In this document: piece after piece, positions 46,623 to 58,263 of the stretch
Layout of the letters: every line of letters starts with the position of its first letter
Position numbering within the stretch: position 1 is the stretch's first letter
Assembly: GCA_023213395.1 (NCBI GenBank)
Contig: CM041465.1
Span: 206,963,741 to 207,027,740, forward strand
Length of the DNA: 64,000 nt
Direction of reading: 5' to 3'
Source of the DNA: Cycas panzhihuaensis
Lineage: Eukaryota > Cycadophyta
Program-made: the position numbers and the translations under genes
The notes under the pieces: model-generated
Database searches by the model: none
What the model saw: the letters and a program-made list of their open reading frames with translations, nothing else
Told to the model about the DNA's origin: nothing

Positions 46623-48700
46623 TTGCTTCCTTCATATTTGTCACTTACACTTACAATGGAGCCATCACTTCTCCTCCATAATACATGCGGTGAAGGAGAT
46701 TGTGAAAGTAGATTTACAAATATTTTCAAGTTTTTATCATAGTATATTTAGTATTATTTATTTTCTTTTTCTCTTTTATAGGTTTGGAAACACAATATAA
46801 TAAGTTATAAGTCCCAAGGATTCCAATCCTTTGGTATCCATTTATGCTATCTCATTCTTCTTTTCTTTCCCCTCTTTTTTCTTCCATTTAACAAGGGGAA
46901 ATGCTACCAATTTTTTTCTAACTTTTAGAAGAATGATTATAAGGGGAGATTCTACCCATATTCTTTTAAGAATTTAGAGCTATTTAAAATTTCCATTATT
47001 ATATACTCTCACCTTACCCATATTAGGATCTTGATGATAAAAAAATGATGGAAATTTTATAAGAAATTTGTAAGATAAATTTTCTACAGAAATAAAATCT
47101 ACTTACTAAACTTCATAGGTCTATTAAAATTTCTACAGAACTCCAATTAATATGATTCTAATTGTAAAAGATGAGGCTCTGAGTCTAATTTCCAACATAA
47201 AAATTAGCACCCAATTTCATTGTTGTATGAAAACGTTATTACTATTTTATTGAATAACAATTATTTTAACTGTAAAGACATGGTGTCTTTTGAGAAGGGA
47301 TGAAATAAATGAGGGACTATAAAAGTGATGGTAATAAATGACCAATCACTATTTAAAAATGGGAGATACAATGAATTAGTGTAGCAGAAGGAAAAAGAAG
47401 TGAGAACGGTTGCTCAAAGATGAAGGGAGCAACTTAGAGAAAAGTCACCAACACTTGTGACAAATATTAACCTGACATAGCAAGAATATAAGAAGCACTA
47501 TGATGGAAATTAGCCACTAATACTTATGGAAAATATTAACCTGATATAGTAAGAATATGATAAACACTATGATTATTATTACACTATGGATCACTTTTTA
47601 CAAATAAGTAAGTGATCAATATATAAGATTATAGGCCAATATGGAAGCTGGCATCATTGGGTATACACAACTCAAAACTCAAACGTAGGATGTGTAATCA
47701 ACCTAAAAACCTCTAACTTATGTCCAATATATAGTTGAATTTATTGAAGGGATGCCTAGGATTCTAGCATAATTAAGTTGGCCTTTACTGACGACACTCA
47801 CAATTATGCTTGGTAATAAAATCAAAGTCACAATGGAGCCCATCCAATCCTCACCTAGTTCACTAATGAGAAACTAGATACCTCCTCTAAAGAGTGGTAT
47901 GTATATACCCATGGTTATGATAGATATTGGATTGAGTATATTTTAATTTTATATTAAAGTTTCAATTTTTCTAATTGGTTATCAGGATGATCCCTGATTA
48001 AGGCACGATGGTATGGATAACCAAACCTCATAAATATTAGTCCTAATTTGAAACCTATACCTCCTTTATAACATTCTGCCAACCAAGGTATCTCAACCTT
48101 GGTAGGTGTGTGAACAGGTATAACATAGAGAAAAATAGCATACATAATACATTCCTTTTAGGGAGAGTGAAAAGATTATTTAATTTGCATCAAACATACA
48201 TATAATTGAAAATAGAGTGCTTGCTTAGAGTGCTTTTGGAGTTCTTACTTGGAGTGTCTTTAGAGTGCTTACTTGAAATAATTTTGGAGTGCTAAAATAT
48301 AATACTAATAAGTGAGTAAGGACACTAGATATTACTCCGATCCAAGTGTTTTTTACACACTTTTACAATGAGATTTTAAGCTTTATAAAAAAAAGGAAGA
48401 AAATTTGTTCATCTTTTTTTTTTTTTTAATACAAAAAGTAGTCTTCACTAAAATAAAAATAACTTTCTCCCATAATATCAAACTCGAGTGCCCTTTTTTT
48501 TGCTACAAACTAGACTTAGAGCTATATCTTTAAAAGTAGAATTAGGTCCAAATGAGTTCTATAAAATTTTAGATAGTCCTACAAAGCTAACAAAATATAT
48601 TTTTTTAAAATTCTAAGAAAAATATGAACTACTTTCTTAAAAGGAAAGAAAATTGGGACATGTGGTTCACTAGTGATAGAAATGCTATAAAATATAAAGG
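46623..48700 (+). other. C2b: long non-coding leader
   Basis: About 2 kb between the primer site and gag with no recognised domain. A minus-strand open frame at 47954-48145 matches nothing. The region 48210-48300 repeats GAGTGCTT phrases four or five times (AGAGTGCTTTTGGAGT, GGAGTGTCTTTAGAGT and similar). Confidence 0.5.
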
Positions 48701-48739
48701 TCTTTAGGGATATCACTTATAACTTATACCATTTGTTAT

Positions 48740-49570
48740 TGCTATAGCTACCACAACTGCTTCTTGAGGAGGTGCTCTAACTACTCCCACTGAAGCTGTA
48801 GCTAAATGCCAATGGGAACTTGATGATGATAAAATATGTACAGGGATACTTCTTGTTACTGATTATTCCATGCATAATCTAAATGATAAAGTTATACATG
48901 ATATAATATGGAAAGTTCTTGAAGTTCTTAAGAAGAACTTTGACACTAAATCAAACTTAGAATTTATTCACTTAGTACTGAAGATGAATAATTTAAAAAT
49001 GTAGAAAGGACATGCAAGTGAGATAATCAATCTCCTTCATCTAATCAATAAAGACATCAATAAAGATTTCAAGACTCAATATATTATATAGGATTTTTTT
49101 ATTTAGTCATGTCTCCATATCCTAAATTACAAAAATCTACTAGGAAGTCTTTAATCTGCTGATACCTAAGACCCTAAACTTTAAGGCTCTTATTGATAAG
49201 TTCATCAAATTTGATAAGAACTTTAATACCAACTTTGTCACTACATTAAATATAGTTAATACTACTTTTGAAGTGGAAGAAGATCTTTTTTATACCAAAA
49301 ATCAAGGTCAACCCTCTCACAGAGGTGGTAATTCTGATAGAAGAGGTAGAGGTAGATAAGAAGGACAATGTCCCAATGGTCAATAAGCTCCTCAACTCTA
49401 ATAAGAATAGTCTCATGGCCAAGGCTAAAATAATCAACTTGGACCCAGATCTAGTAATTAGAGATAATCCAACTAGCCTAATAATTTGTATAGGACTAAA
49501 AATTAAATAATTATGTGTTGAAGGTATCATAGAAAAGGACACTATGCCAAAAATTATAGAACTTCTACCA
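48740..49570 (+). pseudogene. C2b: gag with degraded zinc knuckle
   Basis: Reads AKCQWELDDDKICTGILLVT, then VLKKNFDTKSNLEFIHLVLK and GHASEIINLLHLI, the UBN2-type gag of copia. The knuckle at 49516-49557 reads C, stop, R, Y, HRKG, H, YAKN, Y: the second and last Cys are Tyr (TGT to TAT). Open frames at 49246-49780 on either strand cover this region but are not separate genes. Confidence 0.7.
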
Positions 49571-49799
49571 ACAAACTACCAAGCCATCAACAATACCATG
49601 GTGCACATAATGTTTATAATACTTCTTTTGAAGATGCTTTTGGCAAAAGGTAATCTTTTCATACACACTTTCAAAGAATTGGGACCACTTCATCAAATTT
49701 TATTGATAGATCTACTAAGTATATTGAGGCTCATTATGGCTATGCTTATTCACTTTTGCCTTCACCACTTGGAGTTGTAAATAATGTCACCTCAAATAC

Positions 49800-50950
49800 T
49801 TCATCTTAGATCATGGATACTAGAGCAACATAACATATGACTTGTCATCACTAGTTCTTTCAGGATTTTAACTCTAAATTTCATGGCATTATATATATGG
49901 CCGATAAATCATCTCATCTAATTAAAGGATTTAGAACTATTTGCTTAAAACTCCCAAGCCTTCTAGATTTTACCCTTGTTGATGTTTTATATGTTCCTTC
50001 TTTGAAGCAGAACTTGCTCTCCCTATCCACCCTTGTCTCTCATGAATTTGATTTGAGTGTAACTGCAAATAATCAAACTCTGTCTATTATTCACCCTCCT
50101 TCAAATGCTATGGTTATGACCAAAATTCTTAATAGCACACTTTTTTGCCTAACTGGCTTACCATCCTCTAAATCTAACTATGTTGATGATGACTCTACTT
50201 TTACCACAACCCTGACTCCTCAAAAGTTATCTCAAGTGGCCCTATGGCATGCTCATATGGGCCCTATCAAAATTGATCATTTACGATAACTACATGCCAC
50301 TCTTCCTGGTATACCTACGATCTCCTCTAAACCCTTTAAATGCAAAGCATATATCATTTTCAAATCTCAAAGACAACCCTTTTCTCATAGTCAATGAAAA
50401 TCTAACTAACCTTTATAGTTTGTACACTTAGATATATGCAGTCTTATGCCCATCCCTTCTCTTAAATAGAAGTGGTACTATATTACTTTCATTGATGACA
50501 TTATTAAGAAAGTATGGGTCACTTTTCTTATAAAGAAAGATGAAGCCTTTTCTGCATTTTAAGCTTTCAAAGTCCATGTGGGAAATGGATCTAGATTCAA
50601 GATCAAAATACTCAAGACTGACAATGGTGGTGAGTATACCACTAATGAATTTGAATCATACCTACTTCACCATGAGATCAAAAATCATACCACTATTGTA
50701 AGTACACCTCAACAAAATAGAGTTGTTGAGCATATAAATAGAACCATCATGAACATGGCTCATGCTATACTAGTCTATAAAAATGTTCCTATCTATCTTT
50801 GGGCTAAGGTTATTTGGACTGCTATATATTACATTAACACTGTTAGTCCCTCCAATATCAGCCCCTCTCTACATAAAATATGGTATGGACAAATCCCCTA
50901 TATCTCCTACTTTAGAATTTTTGGCTTTAATTATTGTCTTTAGAATCTAG
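49800..50950 (+). pseudogene. C2b: protease, pre-integrase and integrase
   Basis: The protease motif reads MDTRAT where DSGAT or DTGAT is usual (Gly to Arg). LVDVLYVPSLKQNLLSLSTL and LWHAHMGPIKIDHL are the protease end and the GAG-pre-integrase zinc region. Integrase has YYITFIDD, LKTDNGGEYTTNEFESYL (second Asp kept) and VVEHINRT (Glu kept), then IYLWAKVIWTAIYYINTV and YFRIFGFNYCL. Stops at 49809, 50287, 50430 and elsewhere break the frame. Confidence 0.82.
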
Positions 50951-51559
50951 AGGAACATAGAAACAAGCTCTAAGATAAAGCCCTCAAAGGAATCTTTGTT
51001 TGATACCCTATGGATAAAAAGGGGTACAAGGTTTTTCTACCTTTATAGCATAAAATCATCATCACTAGAGATGTTATTTTTGTAGAGACTGGAGATCAAT
51101 TACTCAAACTTAACTCCAAGTTACCTTCATACTAATTTAATAATGCTACTAAATTTGATATCCAGATTCTAAAATTTAGGGGGGGAGATACTCATCAGTT
51201 GCTCAAAATCTTGGAATCTGACAATAGAGCCCTAGAGGATATAAGCTATGACTCCCAGCTAATGTGTACACATCCAGTACTATCATTTGAGAACAACCAA
51301 GTTGATAAAGGTAAAGTTATAATAGAAGGATCACCTTCTCCAACATTAGTAGCTGGCCCATCTTCTCGAGCATTATCAACTTCCTTTGTGCTAAGCATTT
51401 TATATGATCCTTTTCAAGATCATAATGAAGACTAAGAGGCTATGGAAATAAGAACCTCATTCCCAACTTTAGGTTTTTGTGAAACCTACCAGCTACACAA
51501 GGACATGCAACCACATGAGGTAGGTAAATAGGTACTAGAAGTGTGCATAGAGTAAGGAT

Positions 51560-52335
51560 ATATGAATCACTTTCTATTGAGCTTAAACTAGTAGAATTAT
51601 ACCTTACTCTTAATGAAGAGCCCCTAACATACTAAGAAGCTATAAAGCATGAAACTTAGAGAAATGTTATGAATGAAGAGTACCAATCTCTTATCAAGAA
51701 TATTATATAGGAGCTTGTTGATGTACCACTTAGAAGAAAGGTAGTTCAAAATAAATAGGTGTTAAAAAATAAGTAAAGATCAAATAGAACCCTAAAAAAA
51801 TATAAGCCAAGGTTGGTCGCAAAATGATTCATGCAAAGGGAAGGCATCAACTATATTAAAATCTTTACTCCTATAACCAAGTGGCCTACAATCAGAACTC
51901 TTATAGCCTTAGATGCTCAATAGGGTTAGAAAATTCATCAACTCGATATTAAGTCTATATTTGTCAATAGGGACCTTAAAGAAAAAATTTACATGTCTCA
52001 GCCGAAAGGATACAAGATTGTCAGTTAAGAGCATAAGGTTTACAAGCTTAAAAAGTCCTTATACAGCATAAAACAAGCCCCTCATACTTGGTTTACCAAG
52101 TTATCTAAAAGAATGAGATAACTTGGATATGAGGTTTATGACTATCGAGATATTGATGCAACACTATTCATCAAGTTCCAAAATGATAAAGTCACTTACC
52201 TCTTAATCTTTGTGGATGATATGCTAATAATGGGAAATAGTAAATAGGTAATTATCTATCTAAAGAAAGACCATGATAAAACTTTTGAATTGTTTGACCT
52301 CAGGTTGATGAAATATTATGGGAATTAAAGTAACT
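51560..52335 (+). pseudogene. C2b: reverse transcriptase, truncated by deletion
   Basis: Blocks in order: KPRLVAK, QREGINYIKIFTPITKWPTI, HQLDIKSIFVNRDLKEKIYM, SQPKGYKI, VYKLKKSLYSIKQAPHTWF, then YLLIFVDDMLIMGN (FVDD at 52209-52220, both Asp kept). The frame ends in LMKYYGN, missing the Leu of KYYLG and everything after. Many TAG codons at Trp sites precede. Confidence 0.82.
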
Positions 52336-52764
52336 CAAAAGAATGGAAAAAGGATCATCATACTCTGTCTCATTTATGAAAACCCCTTGTGGGCATGGAA
52401 GGACATGAGTAAATCTCCACTCTATCCCATTTATGAAAACCCCTTATGGTTGTGAAATAATAAGGGTTGTATCATTTTGAAAATCAGAACCTATGAAAAC
52501 TAGAAAGGGCATGGGGGATAACCAAATGGTATATGGAGATTTAGTAGATTTTAGCTACAAAATTCATCATATTGATTAGCTATCTAGCTTCATTTAAAGA
52601 ACCACCTAGGCCAAGTTAGTAGACTAGAAAGTCTATGGGTTATTTTCCCCATGAGGGTTTCCCATAAAAGTATCATAGTAGTTTGCTTTTAAGAGGCTCA
52701 AATGAAGACCTCATAGGATAGAATAAAATAGGATGATATAGACTTCTACCATAAAGGGGGAGAT

Positions 52765-53053
52765 TGAAATGGGTTAATGTTATAAGGTCATTATATTAAT
52801 TGATTATTTCTAAAAAGGGTCTTAAGTGAACTTTAAATTAGATCACTTAAGTGAAATCTACTTTTATGTGTAATTTCATCTCACCTAACTCTAATGCTCC
52901 CTCTCTTAATATAAAAGTAAAAGCCCAATAGAGGAGGCTCATTCTTACCTCCCCATTTTATGAGAACTACTCTATTTCTCTCAAGTCTCTCTTACTCCCA
53001 TATTTGCCTTTGTGTTTAGTGCATGGAGATATAGGTACTATAAAAAACCTTCA
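52765..53053 (+). repeat. C2b: 3' LTR
   Basis: Aligns well with the other C2 LTRs to about 53030. The last ~23 bp are diverged but end CTTCA at 53053, so the exact end lies between 53030 and 53053. Confidence 0.85.
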
Positions 53054-53215
53054 TCTTCAAATTGATACCTATTTTCTCACATTTAATTTTTATCCCCTAT
53101 CTATGGAAGGATTTGATACCATCATCAGGGACTAATAGTTCCAAATATTAAGCACTTATACCATGAATAAATATCCTACTAATTTATTTATCTTATTTAA
53201 GGATCAAATGAGCTA
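53054..53215 (+). pseudogene. E: protease region continued
   Basis: Reads LQIDTYFLTFNFYPLSMEGF then DTII, like the gypsy protease end (F.VDFYVLPL.GCDIVLG.QWL), and later FILFKDQMSYI. It ends at element F. Confidence 0.6.
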
Positions 53216-53687
53216 TATTGGAATATGTGATTATTCATATATCTAATGTTTAATATTAATAATAATGGACTCATATAATTCCACTAACCATATCTATTAA
53301 GAGATATAACATTACATAAGTATTCATGAGGTAAATACATATACAAACATATACATATATATACTAATTAAGAAATTAATAAAAGATTGAGAAAGGTCCT
53401 TGACTTAGAGATATAATTATTTTGATATCTAAAGAGGAGCTCCCAACTCCAACCTTCTCTCGTGTTTTTTACCATACTAGTTTTTCCAGCTACAAATTTA
53501 TTTTCTCTCTTGTGATGAATGTTTAATCTATTTAATATTTTATATTCATATTATTTCTTAATATATTAATCTTACATATATGATTATGTATATTCCTCAT
53601 ACAAGTTTGTTATATTTCTACTGTTAATAATGACTATATCATAATATAATATCAAACATAAATTTTAAACTCTAACATGGTATTAAA
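53216..53687 (+). repeat. F: 5' LTR
   Basis: 472 bp, followed directly by TGGTATTAAAGC (53688-53699), a decayed Met-tRNA primer site. Confidence 0.82.
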
Positions 53688-56600
53688 GCATCAGTTGCAA
53701 GTTTATTAGAGCTATATTGTGAAAGATCTTATCAAAGTAGGTTGAAGCCTATATGAGCCTAATTGATGAGCTAGTATGAGTTAGTGAGAAGCCAATATAT
53801 GAGCCAGTACAAGAGCCAACTATACGGTGTGACTTAATGAGCCAAAAATTTGATTATGGAAGTTATGTCAGTAATATGTGACTATGATTTTGGAGTAAGA
53901 AGAAGATAAATAAAAGCTATATATAGGACTAATAAAACCACATACATATAAAGTCACGTAATAAAAAGTTACAGAAAACTGATAATATGTTTTTGAATTT
54001 ATATAGATAATTTATTGAAGCAAGTTAGTGCCACATTCTAGAGCATACAAGTATTTGAAATTAGTCTAGCAGATATAATGAAAAGGAGGAAAATTATTTC
54101 CAATTATATTCATCAACATAGACCATCTACCTAGAGAAGTGACTGAGATTTCATGAGACTGAAGACCTCACCAAATCTCATAATTAGTAACAACAAATTA
54201 TTCAAGTTGTTATGAGAGCATGATAGCCTAAGAAAGGCTGATGATCCTATGAGAGTAAAATGACAACCAATATTTTGTCAATGATATAAATGAAAATTGA
54301 CATATTAATAGATATTTGATAGCAAATTTAAAGTTGATGAGACATATGCAAGGGTTTGAAAAAGGTGTTGTTTGATGAGAAAATGGACTCCATTCATGTT
54401 GCCGATGCACCCAACATGAATCTATTTATATTTATGTCTATATAACCTTGTGCATATCATTTAGAGTGTCATCCACTAAATTTGTAAAGCATCTATAATA
54501 AATGATATAAACTTCAAAACTAGTTAATTACCATGAAAATATTAACCAATTATTAATGATTGGTCAAGTATCATAACTTAGGGCCAAAGCATAAGCTTAG
54601 AATAGAATGGAATATGATGCTCTTAAAACTTTTAACAGAGCATAGAATGTTAAAAATCCCATAAGAGAGCTTCTAGAGACTTTGACCCATAAACCCTTAT
54701 CGTCTATTTGGTAGTCTTACTACCCTTGATCTATTTGCCCACCTTAAAGAAAGTTCACCCAAGAAGTAGGAAGGATGGTACATACACCCACATAACCATA
54801 CATAAAAATGGATCATATATGATACAAAGAATAATCATGCTAGAATTTGCATGTATACTATTTAGAGATAAAGACCCAAAGCTATTGTACATAGATTCTA
54901 TAAATGATACAAGTTTACTCTTTAGTGAAAATACTATGGAAATGAAGAAATCTAATGGATTCTTCTAAAATCACAGTCGTTTTAAAGATGATCAGAACAT
55001 CAATAGTTGTTCTTTGAGAATAGTACTTTAGGTGTGAGGGTTAGGGAATATGGTTGAGGGCATGACATTAAGTTAAAGATGATAGAATAACTCTATATAC
55101 ATGATTAAAATGGCCTATCTAGAAGGGCAATAGTAAGTGAGAATGAATATTATCATTATTAACTCCTCTTCAATTGATCATGGAGTTTATAACAATCACA
55201 GAGAAAACACTTGTAGAGAAAATTTACATGTAAGATTGATAGTTGTAGACATTTAATTCACATAGATTTTTTAATCTTATAAAAAAATTTTCATTTGATT
55301 TAGAAATTTTAATTGATTTTAATAGTCATTTCAATTCTATGGGCTTGAAATATTATTAAAAGATTTTTTTTTTAATTTCTAAAAATAAAATAAGTATATT
55401 TCATATTTTTTTAATTTTATGAAGCCTTCTAAACCTTCAACAAATGGTAAAATGGTAAATCAATACAACAAGTATCCCTAACGTAAGAGGTTAAATAAAA
55501 TTTGTTAACCATCACTCATTTTTCATGACAAACTACCTATCTTTTATTATAAAATTTCACTAGAATGTTAGTTTTAGTTCTTATAAGTTACGTTAGAAAT
55601 AGAATTTTGAGATAGTTAAAATAAGTAGTTACAAGATATATTTCAGAGATTAGATGATAGAGAGATTAATAGGTGAAGTTCATCAAAATACTTTTAACCT
55701 TATAAAAGATACATTTTATGATTTTTTTTAGAATAGTTTTCATATATTCTATTTTTTTCAAAGGCTCTAAAGTTGATGATGATGTTATTATTGATTGATG
55801 ATAAATCAAAAAGGAGGTTTACTTTAAAATAAAGATATTTAAGGCTTATTTATGATATTTAAAAACTTAAAAGAGATGAAAATTTTATAAAGTAAGATGT
55901 ATTTGATGTGATATTAATGTGAAAATATTTTTAATATGTTGGACATACAAATCCCCCTTAGAATTTACTCATTTAATTTAGTGAAGATCTCCACTAGTCA
56001 AAAGACATATTTACCTATTCTTGAATTAATGAATAATAACATATGTTTGATAATTGATGACACCACCTAGTAATCAATCAAGGGCCTAGATTACTTATTT
56101 GATGGAGAGATAAGTTAATATGATAATTAAGTATTCCACTTATTTATAAGACATGAAAAAGTCTCATATATTGATCACTTACCACACTAATTCAATTGTT
56201 AAGATTATCTAACTGATAATAGATAAGTATTTGTCAGTGAAAATTTTAACTTACCATGTATAACAAGATGCATGAAAACATATTATTTATGTTACCTTAT
56301 TACTATTAACTTATTCTGTCCATGTAGTATGCCATATTCCTAGATTTAGTATGTTTTGTTAATTTGATAATGATGATAAGTTATTAATGGTTACTGAAAG
56401 AAAGATACATTGTATTGAAGCATTGATGGAGGTAGCACACAAGATATTTACCCATATAAAAGAGGCAAGATGAATGATATTACTCTTGTATAATATATAG
56501 ATGGTGTTTTTAATATCATATGTAAGAGTTAACATATTTTATGACACTCTTATTTTCTAATGAACTTCATATAAGAAGTACTTCCTATAGAACTAGTGAT

Positions 56601-57029
56601 TACAACTAGTTACCTATGTATTTATATAGATCATTATTATTTTATATGGACATCAATAATTATTTTTTGGTTTATGACTAGTTGATAGATGATGATTAAT
56701 TGCATCTTTAAAAGTGAAAATATAAAGATGTTCAAGAAAATACTTTATATATTAGTTGATAAAAAATAGTTATACAAGTATTTCTTTAATATAGTTATTC
56801 ATAGTTGGTCATTGATAAATACAAATGAGTGTAATTTGATTATAAGTATTATAGGTTAATGCTTGTAGAAAATAAGCATGATGATTAATAGAATTATAGG
56901 TTATATGTGATACAAATTCATACATCTTAATATAGAATTGAATATAGGTTTTAGGTTCTAGTAGATATGAAAATAAAAAGACCAAGATTAAAGAATTGAA
57001 GATTAAATATATTAAACATTAAGGGGGAG

Positions 57030-57560
57030 TGTTAAAATATGTGATTATTTATATATCTAATATTTAACATTAATAATAATAGGCCCATATAATTCTTTTT
57101 ACTAGATGCATCAAGAGATGTGATAATACATAATTATTCATGTACATATCCTATTGGATGATGAAAATGCTCAAGATATGTAATAGGCTACTTAAGAGAT
57201 GACTATTAATATAAATATATACACACATTACTTCAGAACTTATGAAATGATTGAAAAGGGGCCTTGACTTAGAGATGTAATTATTATGATATCTAAATAG
57301 AAGCTTCTAACTCTAGCCTTCTCCTATGGTTTTTCCTACATTGGGTTTTCTACATATAATTTATTATCTCTCTTCTTATAAATGTTTAATCTAGTTAATA
57401 TTTTATATTAATGTTATTTCTTAATATATTTATCTTATATACATGTTTTATGTACATTTCTCATGATATAATTTATTAATTATATATGTTTGTTATACTT
57501 CCACTACTAATAATGACTATATCATAATATGGCATCAAACTTAAATTCTAAATTATAAGA
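57030..57560 (+). repeat. F: 3' LTR
   Basis: Starts TGTTAAAATATG after the purine tract AAGGGGGAG. The right end is estimated by alignment to the 5' LTR. Confidence 0.78.
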
Positions 57561-57720
57561 GGATAAACGTAGAAATTATATGGGATTCGATCACCCATAA
57601 TTGACTTTTATCACCTAATCAAATGTGTAAGCATTTAAATATTAACATTAGCTATATTTTTTACATTAATAACATTTAACGTTTAATAAATATTCATCTT
57701 ATTATACAAAACCTCCTCAA
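57561..57720 (+). pseudogene. E: short remnant between F and G
   Basis: About 160 bp. Its last part, AAACCTCCTCAATAAAT, and the sequence after G (TATTTTCCCTCC) fit the linker between gypsy protease and reverse transcriptase, so it is probably E sequence trapped between two insertions. Confidence 0.45.
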
Positions 57721-57725
57721 TAAAT

Positions 57726-58263
57726 TATTAAAATTTTTAATTCTTTGATACCATTTAGAATATATTTACTTATGAAATGAAAGAATATTAATCAAGTATC
57801 ATGAATCAATTATATCATGATAATTGTGTAGACAAATTGTATCATGTAATATAATATCATGAATATAAAGTAATAATCATGTAATAATCATTTATCATAA
57901 TGAAATAAGTATGCACCATAAGAGACAATGGATTTATATATAGAAAAATTAAGAGGAAAAAAATACGAGAGAAGGTTGGAGTATTTTGAAGCTATAATTT
58001 ATTATGAACTCTAAATGATTATATTTCTAAGCTTGATCCTTTCTCTTTCTTTCTTAAGTTCTCAAATATTATATATATATATTTATAGAATATGTTACCT
58101 CATGAATAACTTATTATATCTTAAGTTCTTTTATCATCCAATATGATATATACATGAATATATGTACATGTCACACTTAATAATGTTTTTAAATGCGGGA
58201 TTCTGTGAAACTATAAGCTTATATTAAATATTATATATATGAAAATAATCATATATTCTACCA
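57726..58263 (-). repeat. G: 3' LTR
   Basis: 538 bp, partner of 61492-62029; shared blocks include ATAATTATTTATCATAATG-like text and GCACCATAAGAGACAAT.GA. Confidence 0.85.

Larger units (their letters stand above)
46311..53053 (+). mobile_element. Ty1/copia C2b with both LTRs and an internal deletion
   Basis: LTRs at 46311-46608 and 52765-~53053, primer site TGGTATTAGAGC at 46611, and purine tract AAAGGGGGAGAT before the right LTR. Gag, protease, integrase and reverse transcriptase are readable. After KYYGN at about 52320 the sequence jumps into the spacer, so the end of reverse transcriptase and all RNase H present in C2a (about 39965-40720) are missing. No clear target duplication was seen. 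The element sits in E's protease region. Confidence 0.88.
53216..57560 (+). mobile_element. Non-coding LTR element F (LARD-like), plus strand
   Basis: LTRs at 53216-53687 and 57030-~57560 start TATTGG/TGTTAA then AATATGTGATTATT and share long blocks (GACTTAGAGAT.TAATTAT.ATGATATCTAAA, TGACTATATCATAATAT). The primer site TGGTATTAAAGC follows the left LTR and the purine tract TTAAGGGGGAG precedes the right LTR. The 3.3-kb inside has no recognisable gag or pol but is homologous to the inside of G. The 3' LTR end and the target duplication are unclear. An 86-codon frame at 54708-54968 matches no known domain. Confidence 0.82.

Noticed and set aside
54708-54968. 86-codon frame inside F
   Set aside because: No known domain, and I could not read an equivalent in G; probably chance in a non-coding element.
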